Of a stretch of 64,000 bases of DNA, positions 57,481 through 64,000 are shown one piece after another (positions within the stretch are counted from its first letter, which is position 1; every line of letters starts with the position of its first letter). Under the pieces are notes generated by a model, which did no database searches, was not told the origin of the DNA, and was given only the letters and a program-made list of their open reading frames with translations. The translations under genes were made by a program, and so were the position numbers. This stretch comes from Prinsepia uniflora (taxonomy: Eukaryota; Streptophyta; Magnoliopsida; Rosales; Rosaceae): positions 72,901,766 through 72,965,765 of the forward strand of contig CM064868.1 in the NCBI GenBank assembly GCA_032719365.1. Direction: 5' to 3'.

Positions 57481-59656
57481 TATATTTTGATCTTTAATGG
57501 AATATATGAAGTCTTGTTTGTTAACTCTCACCTAAACCCTTCATGGACCTAAGAAGCCATGAGGTTGAGGGCGGTGATTATTAACACTTGAGTTATCTTA
57601 GAACGGACAATTATTCATCTAGAGTAAGAACTTTCGAGGGTGATGTCTAGGATAAAAGACGATGCTCATAACGGGTTTTAGGTCTAAGAAAAGGGCATCA
57701 ATGGAGTTTAAGCTCAGGATGTCTTGAAATTAGTTTTGTCTCTTATGTTTATTCTTTCTAACCTGGTCACCTTTGAACTTACCCAAACAGTTGAATAAAT
57801 TTAAGATTTCTACTTGGGCCGCACGAACATAGAAGATTCCATCTAAACTTTGAAGCTATGTGAACTATATATATCTTTAACTTCCCCAATGTGTAAATAT
57901 TGCTACATATTGCATTTGTAAATTGCATAGCCTCTCTAAGGTTTCATGATACTCGGATTTCATCACCGGGCCCCCTATACTAAGTGAATCTAGGGAAGTG
58001 AGATCGAATGTGCAAGTCATTATTTTCATTCATTGTCACGTAACTCTTATGTCTTGTATAGGTTCTAATTGTTTATCTCTTATGCATTCACACCATTTTT
58101 CATGTAGATACTCATGTGTTGCATTAGTTTAAACGTTTTTTGAACTTGTGCATTTGCTTGATTTTACCGTGACTCTACCTTGTGCATTTTACACTTGTCC
58201 ATACATTTTTTATTTCTTACTTGTATATATGTTATTTCCTACTTGTATATATGTCGGTTACATTTGTTCATAGTTTCTCTTACATTACTTGTCTTGCATC
58301 CTTAAAACTTGCATCTTTAATTTAACTTACATTGCATCTTTAATTTAACTTGCATTGCATATTTAATTTAACTTGCATCTCTTACTTATATCTTTGACTT
58401 AAACTTGCATCTTTAATTTAACTTGCATTTTTAACTCAACTTGCATCATTAACACAAATGTGCATTTCTGACTAACTAACTTGCATCTTAGTCTAAACTG
58501 AATGGACGTTAAACTTCAAGCGCTTGTTGGGAGGCAACCCAAGGTGTCCTCGAGACGTAAATGAATCCTCAACGTATTTGCTATATTTAACCCTTCACTC
58601 TCTTTTACTCAGTTTATTATTTTTCTTGCTTTATTTTCGTAAATCTTCTTCCTTACTTTGAATATATGTTTGATTACTTTCTACTTGCTTACATTGAGGA
58701 AAATGTACAATTTAAGTGTGGGGGGTAGAGTTTACAGTTCTTTATTTACATTTTTAAGAAAATCGGAAAACATCACAAAAAAAAAAATTCAAATTTTTAA
58801 AGCTTTCTTGAGTCTTTTCATTTTAGCTAAGTATTTTCACGAGTCTTAAGATGCCTTTTAACCTGTCGATGACAATAATGAAGGAAAAACGCTTTAATTT
58901 ATGGCTATAAGATGATCACTACAACTTGAATTCATTTGTTAATACTTTGTGAATAAGTGTTTATGACATGTAGATGATGCATGTAAATTGGTACATAAAC
59001 GAACATGTTAAGATAAGTATGAATCATATGAACCTTATGCGAGCTTTAAAACTTTATATACATTTTTTATGAGTGATTCATAGGTTCTTTGTATAAATTG
59101 ATATACATATGCCTCATAACTATTTGCCATAACTTTTAATAAACTCTAGAGTACTAGAACTTAGTCTATGTGATTTTCAAAGATTTTAAGTCAATAAACT
59201 CTCTGATTTTAGAAATGATTAAGGCATTAGGATTAACACCACATATTCAAACATCCATGTTCCCTATTTTGTGCTCACAAGTTGCAACCCCCTTAGTTTT
59301 AACTCGTTTGAGCCTACATTAAGTCTTTCGTTCATCGTCATGATTATCTAAACACTTGAGCCTAGTATAGACATCCTTTAGTCGGGTTCTAAAGACTCGG
59401 TTGAAGGCATGAAGATGGTGTGAAGAAAAATTGATGATGTTTTGAAGACTTGTATGTGCATTGTATGAATTAATTTGCTCAAACTTTATTGTATTGTTGA
59501 CACATGTTATTACCTTGATCTTTAAAAAAATGAGAGAAAAAGTTGAAAAATGAAGAAAACATAATGTTTTTTAGTCTCTTTCAAGGTAATAAGGTTTGAT
59601 CATGTAAAAGTTTGAGTTAAGTCTTTTGTACTTGTAAATCCGACACAAAGAATGAA
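57481..59656 (+). mobile_element. Decayed Athila-like Ty3/gypsy 3' region
   Basis: Two short motifs typical of the non-coding 3' region of Athila-type elements are visible in order: GCGCTTGTTGGGAGGCAACC at about 58520-58539, then ACATTGAGGAAAATGT and TTTAAGTGTGGGGGG at about 58691-58725. No gag, pol or env-like frame survives and LTR borders were not found. The left limit is uncertain. Confidence 0.5.
58305..58500 (+). repeat. Degenerate short tandem repeat (ACTTGCATCTTTAATTTA units)
   Basis: Six or more imperfect copies of an ACTTGCAT-CTTTAATTTA unit, spaced 20-30 bp, lie just upstream of the GGGAGGCAACC motif. Confidence 0.7.
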
Positions 59657-60316
59657 TGTAATGATCCGTCCCAAATTTTAAGGATTAATTGGGATTAATG
59701 ACGGATTAGCGAGGCTAATCGAGGATTAGGCGAGGATTACGAACGTTCAGGGCGAAATTACGATTTTGCCCCTAAACGAGGGCAAAAAGTTGACTTTTGA
59801 CCCGGGAGCTCCGATGGCCGAGGGTCGAGGACCGTTACGTAGATCGCGTCGATACGAATCCGTAGACAGGCGGCACGTCGAATTCGGACGTTCGACGAAA
59901 AAGTCACAGTTCACGGAAGTTCGAACAAACTATTGCACGTTTTACGAGGCGAGGGACTTTTGGCAGCAAGTGGGGCCCAGATATTTTGGATAGGTCCAAT
60001 GGATGAGTGACAAGTGTCACCCATCCATTGCCCATCTCAAACAGACACATGCATATCCCTTTTTCCTTTGTTCGATCATTTTCCCCCACCAAACCTGATC
60101 ACCCTTCAACCCAATCCAAACCCTTCCCTCATCAGATCTTGCTTGAGACCAAGAGAGTGAGATGTATGCAGGATGATCATGGTGGTTGACCAAGGACGGC
60201 GTCGCCGTGGACGGCGGAGGCAAACCGTGCAAGGTAACCCTGTTTATGCCCATTTTCTCTCATTTTTAATTTTGGACGTTATGGACGGTTTTAGGCGATT
60301 AGGATAGGTGTATTAA
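59657..60316 (+). mobile_element. 5' part of a large-family LTR, interrupted
   Basis: Begins TGTAATGATCCGTCCC and follows the order of the other LTRs: palindrome at 60001-60026, then a GCCGTGGACGGC palindrome (about 60205-60216) and an AAGGTAAC donor-like site (about 60230). After 660 bp it is cut by a second Tekay-type LTR. The remainder should lie beyond the window. Confidence 0.82.
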
Positions 60317-62719
60317 TGTAACACCCCGGACATTCGAGGATTTTAATATTTCAATTTAATGTGTGAATTGACGCGTTTACCCTTGTGATTGGTATGACCA
60401 AATTGTTGACTTTTTGATTGATGAGTTAAATGGACTTTGACCTATGATCGTGACGTAGTACGGGACGTCACGAGTTCATAGACAGGTGGCACGTCCAATT
60501 CGGACTTCGTATGGCTGAGTTACGGGTCTAGGAAGTGAGGGGTATTTTGGTAATTATTGAACCAGGGGCATTTTGGTCTTTTTGCCGTGGTTACTGTAGC
60601 AGACCGCGGGGGAAATGGGCGGCACCACCATGTGCGGTGGTTCTATCGTGCAATTGATTGTGCTATCATGTGCTGGAATGTCTGGGTTGTCTTTTGCTTT
60701 TGAACGTGGCCTGAGCCGTCCAGCCTGCACGCTCAATTGATTAATTCAAGATCGAAGCTTTTCGGGGAACATTTTTCAGTGGACAATTAGACACCCACGA
60801 GCCTCTGGGACGGCTTGAAATTGTTTAAAACCAGTTAGAACGTGCTTGAGCATCACTCTGATGCTGTTATAACTAAGAACGGGTGAGGAAACCAGAGAAA
60901 CCATTTCGGCCAAAATTGGAGGGGAAATCGGATTTTAATTTCTGGTGAGTGTTGGACCAAACCAAGGCCTGGTTTAGTCTTCTGGGAGTGTTTGGAACTC
61001 AACCACATCGAAATTGAAGGCTAACAGCCACGGTTGAGCTAAGACGGAGGCTGCTGTTTTCAGGGAAGTTGCAGAGCTTGGGACGACGACCTTCAGGTAC
61101 TTTCAGACACAATTGATTGTTCATTTTGGTTTGTTTTGATCCTATTATGCTTCCTGTGAAGTTAATTGGACAATGGGTTTGAAACCAGGAAGTTCTGGTG
61201 TTTGACCCGATTGGTTGATCGCGGGTCGATGGGTCGTTTGGGGATGTGTCGAGGTTGATTTTTGTCACAGAACCTAAATTGGATAGTTAATGAATATGTT
61301 AGGATCAAATTGGATTGAAATCGAGTAGGAATTGATGGGTATTCAACCGGGTCAAGCCGCGGGTGGCAGGCCCGTATTACAGACAAACGGGTGAAGGAGG
61401 TGACACTGTAGCTACAGTGTCAGGCGCGTGACTTTCACGCGCAGCCACTTTGGGCGGCGCGTGAGGGCGCGTTGGACCTTATCTCCGATCACGATCAACA
61501 TGACTTTTGTTCCTCTCATCATGCTGAACATTTTTGGTGAATTAACCATGTTGATCTGAGATAAGCTTTGATGGATCGGTTTAGGGCCGGTTACCTCGGG
61601 AAACGTGTTGTACGGCTCCCCGGGCCGGTTTCTAATTCGGACTTTGTGGTTAAACGTTTAAGACTTGTAGTGACCCCTTGCATGTGATTTGGACTGACAG
61701 GAATTGTACGATAATCCCGGTACAAGTTCGTACGCGCAGGTTCACCGCGGGATCGTACTGTGAGTGGGCCCATTTTCATTAAACCCTTGCATGCTTAAAT
61801 GTTTTCTGATTTACTTATATGTTCACATGCTGGAATCTATAAATGGTTTGATGATATTGAGATTTCGGTTATGGCACGTTTCACGGTATTTGGGCATGAG
61901 ACCCGTTTGATGAAACGTAACGATCGGTTCGAATTTTACCTATGTATACATATATGTTTTGCATGTGGATATCAATAAAATGTATTTGGTACTGCACTGT
62001 ATAGATCCTTCCATATGATACTGTCTCTTCCGGATGAGGTACCCCGGAGTGGTCACGGACGTCTAGAACGTCCAGCGTCTATGACGCTAAGCATCGGGGA
62101 TGCTGTAACCGAACAGGGTTCGGGGATTGAACTCGGAATTGAGACCCGAGTGGCACGCGTAGCCTTGTGATTGTGACCTATTGGACGTCAGGGACGTCAG
62201 ACATCAGGGATGTCGGGATTGGAGTGTATAGTGCAGCAACTAAAAGTATACTTATGGTTTTATTATATGCCTTATGGTTCATATTATATGGTTTATGATT
62301 TTGAATTATGATGCACGCATGTTTGGAAAACGGAGGGGTAAATTATATGTTTTACTTATCAAATGATTTTATAACTTGAGTTTCCGCCCACTCACCCTTA
62401 ATGTTTTGGTAACCCCTCCAGGTCGTGATACTGAGGTAGAGGAGGAACCAGAGGCTGAGGCATAGATCTACTTCTGCGTACCTGAACCCCTGCTGGGTGG
62501 CTTACCCGCAGGTTTATGTTAGAGTCGTGCTCGCAACTTGTAATTTTGAATTTCATCCCTTGTCTGACATTCGTTTAATTCGGATTTGATGTATGACCTT
62601 AATTTGGTTATTTATGCATTTGATGTTTTGAGGTTAAAATTGGTATGAATTATTGGGTGTCAGACGGGAGCAGGGCACGTCCCCTTGTGGTCCCTGTGGG
62701 ATCGGGGCGGGTCCTGTCA
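60317..62719 (+). repeat. Tekay element 2: 5' LTR (2403 bp), mosaic
   Basis: The first 220 bp and everything after about 61570 match the LTRs of element 1. The part around 60590-61560 does not align with them by eye. The TGACGTCA-rich block and usual palindrome are absent. GTGAGT is at 61760-61765, and the CCCCTCCAG acceptor-like site ends at 62421. Confidence 0.85.
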
Positions 62720-62722
62720 GCT

Positions 62723-62734
62723 TGGTATCAGAGA
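62723..62734 (+). other. Primer-binding site of Tekay element 2
   Basis: TGGTATCAGAGA, one mismatch at the last base compared with TGGTATCAGAGC of element 1 and LARD copy 2. Confidence 0.85.
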
Positions 62735-62850
62735 ACTAGGTTGTGGTCAGTACTAGGGTATGGTCAGCATGCTAGACTAGCGATTAGTACTAGTTATTTT
62801 TCGACTTTTAAGAACATTGTTATCTGATCTATGCCTCTTGACAGTTGGTT

Positions 62851-64000
62851 ATGCCTCCTAGGAGAATTCCTCATACACGAACTGACGAGGATCTGGAAAG
62901 GGAGATGGAATGTGCGAGCATTGAATGGGCTCAACGGTTGGGAGCCACTCCTTTCTGCGGGGGATCAAACCCCGAGGATGCTCATGATTGGATCACCAAG
63001 TGGGAGAGGATCTTCTCGGTGATGCACTGCCCTCCGGGCGAACGAGTGACCTTGGCGGCCTTCTTACTGGAAGGAGGAGCCTACCAGTGGTGGCACGGAC
63101 TCGAAATGTCTGGGTGGTCGGTCCATACCACTACTTGGGAAGCTTTCCGTTCCAGATTTCTGGACCAATACTACCCGCGATCCTTTCGCGCGGCACGGGA
63201 GGCTGAGTTCCTGCGGCTGGAGCAGAGGGATATGTCCGTTGCGGACTACGAACAAACTTTCGGAAAACTATCCCGGTTCGCTGCATCATTCGTGAGCACG
63301 GAGGAGGACAAATGCCAAAGGTTCGGGCTTGGACTCCGAGGGGAGATCCGGGCAAGTGTGACTGCTGCTACTCATGCTTCACTGAGAGATTTGGTCGACG
63401 CTGCAGTGCGTGTCGAGGCCAGTCTGGTGGCACACCAGACACGACAACCTTCGGGCGAGGGGCGACGTCAGGATCGCCCACATCGTGGGCCATCGAGCCA
63501 TAAGAACAACAAGGGAGGGGGCTACAGGGGAGCACCATCATCCTTCAAGGGTCGTGGCTGGTCAGGTCGACGCGGAGGCTCTCAGGGCAGAGGATCTGGA
63601 TACAACTCTGGGCAACGCTCATCTTGGAGCGGTGCTTCTGGCGGGCATTCGGACAGGCCAAGGCCAGTAACTTGTTTTGCTTGTGGAGAGGAGGGCCACT
63701 ATGCCAGTGATTGCCCGCAGTTGTCCAAGAACAACGACGCTGGGGGCTCTAGTGTGGTGCAGAGCACGGCTTCCCACACTAATGGAGGTCGCGGTCAGGG
63801 AGGTGACCGTGGTGCTGGGCGTGGCGCGCGCGGGCGCGGACGGAACGGAGGGCCGAGGGCCCAAGTCTTTGCCATGACCCAACAGCAGGCGAGGACTGCC
63901 CCAGGCGTGGTCACAGGTACACTACATATCTTTAACCTTCTTGTACGTGTATTGATGGATGCGGGGGCTACACATTCTTTTATTTCGAAAAGTTGTGCTG
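62851..64000 (+). CDS. Tekay element 2: gag and start of protease, open to window end
   Basis: An uninterrupted frame from ATG 62851 (MPPRRIPHTRTDEDLEREME) runs for 383 codons to the window edge. It has the gag domain (DAHDWITKWERIF, AYQWWHGLE, FLDQYYPRSF), an Arg/Gly-rich linker, a CCHC knuckle CFACGEEGHYASDC at about 63675-63716, and the protease start VLMDAGATHSFIS at about 63949-63987. Where element 1 has the TAG stop, this copy has CAG (63469-63471). No stop or frameshift is seen, so this copy is the better candidate for a recently active element. Its pol lies outside the window. Confidence 0.92.
   Translation, partial: MPPRRIPHTRTDEDLEREMECASIEWAQRLGATPFCGGSNPEDAHDWITKWERIFSVMHCPPGERVTLAAFLLEGGAYQWWHGLEMSGWSVHTTTWEAFRSRFLDQYYPRSFRAAREAEFLRLEQRDMSVADYEQTFGKLSRFAASFVSTEEDKCQRFGLGLRGEIRASVTAATHASLRDLVDAAVRVEASLVAHQTRQPSGEGRRQDRPHRGPSSHKNNKGGGYRGAPSSFKGRGWSGRRGGSQGRGSGYNSGQRSSWSGASGGHSDRPRPVTCFACGEEGHYASDCPQLSKNNDAGGSSVVQSTASHTNGGRGQGGDRGAGRGARGRGRNGGPRAQVFAMTQQQARTAPGVVTGTLHIFNLLVRVLMDAGATHSFISKSCA

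Larger units (their letters stand above)
60317..64000 (+). mobile_element. Second Tekay/Del-type Ty3 element, left part, runs off the window
   Basis: TGTAACACCCCGG starts an LTR at 60317 that ends at 62719. A primer-binding site and an open gag frame follow, to the window edge. Gag and the LTR ends closely match element 1 by eye. The bases before the LTR are ATTAA, so that 5-mer is expected again at the element's far end. Confidence 0.88.

Overview
This window is plant nuclear DNA, from a eudicot. The evidence is spliceosomal introns in a ROP GTPase gene, a type I MADS-box gene, a Cassandra-type 5S-carrying TRIM element, a LINE with zf-RVT and RVT_3 RNase H domains, and many Ty3/gypsy LTR retrotransposons. 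A woody Rosaceae-like genome would fit, but I cannot prove the family from sequence alone. There are only two clear host genes: an intact, intronless type I (M-alpha, AGL62/AGL61-like) MADS-box gene on the minus strand (8383-9078) and a seven-exon type I ROP/RAC small GTPase on the plus strand (52624-55463, 210 aa). Almost everything else is transposable-element DNA, often element within element.

Layout, left to right. 1-5662: a minus-strand LTR split by a 3.36 kb plus-strand solo LTR (target duplication AAGCC). 5663-8195: a decayed LINE 3' end, split by a Cassandra-like dimer that is itself split by a 523-bp internally deleted LTR (target duplication ACGTA). 8383-9240: MADS gene and promoter. 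9241-15388: AT-rich spacer, then an unclassified decayed element carrying a minus LTR that contains a 319-bp LTR derivative (target duplication CAAAC). 15389-38000: a non-autonomous (LARD-like) element. Its internal region carries an unrelated 1.8 kb solo LTR (GCGGT), and its 3' LTR carries a complete 13.46 kb Tekay/Del-type Ty3 element (TGCAT), which itself carries a 3.33 kb solo LTR (GATTG) between protease and reverse transcriptase. 38001-39267: spacer with a frameshifted Myb/SANT-like fragment. 39268-48470: a complete second LARD copy on the minus strand (TGAAT). 48471-59656: the ROP gene with AT-rich flanks and an Athila-like 3' remnant. 59657-64000: a related LTR interrupted by a second Tekay-type element whose gag frame is open to the window end.

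The most interesting signal is one family-wide LTR architecture. Autonomous elements, LARDs, solo LTRs and tiny derivatives share near-inverted 16-bp ends and, in the longer copies, a 24-26 bp palindrome just upstream of the TATA region. They also share a pair of long-range complementary arms that coincide with a GTGAGT donor-like and a C-rich CAG acceptor-like site, plus arrays of micro-hairpins. The LARDs have no coding capacity but share ends, primer-binding site and polypurine context with the Tekay elements, so they are probably mobilised by them. All boundaries and target duplications were read by eye; identities, ages and expression were not computed.
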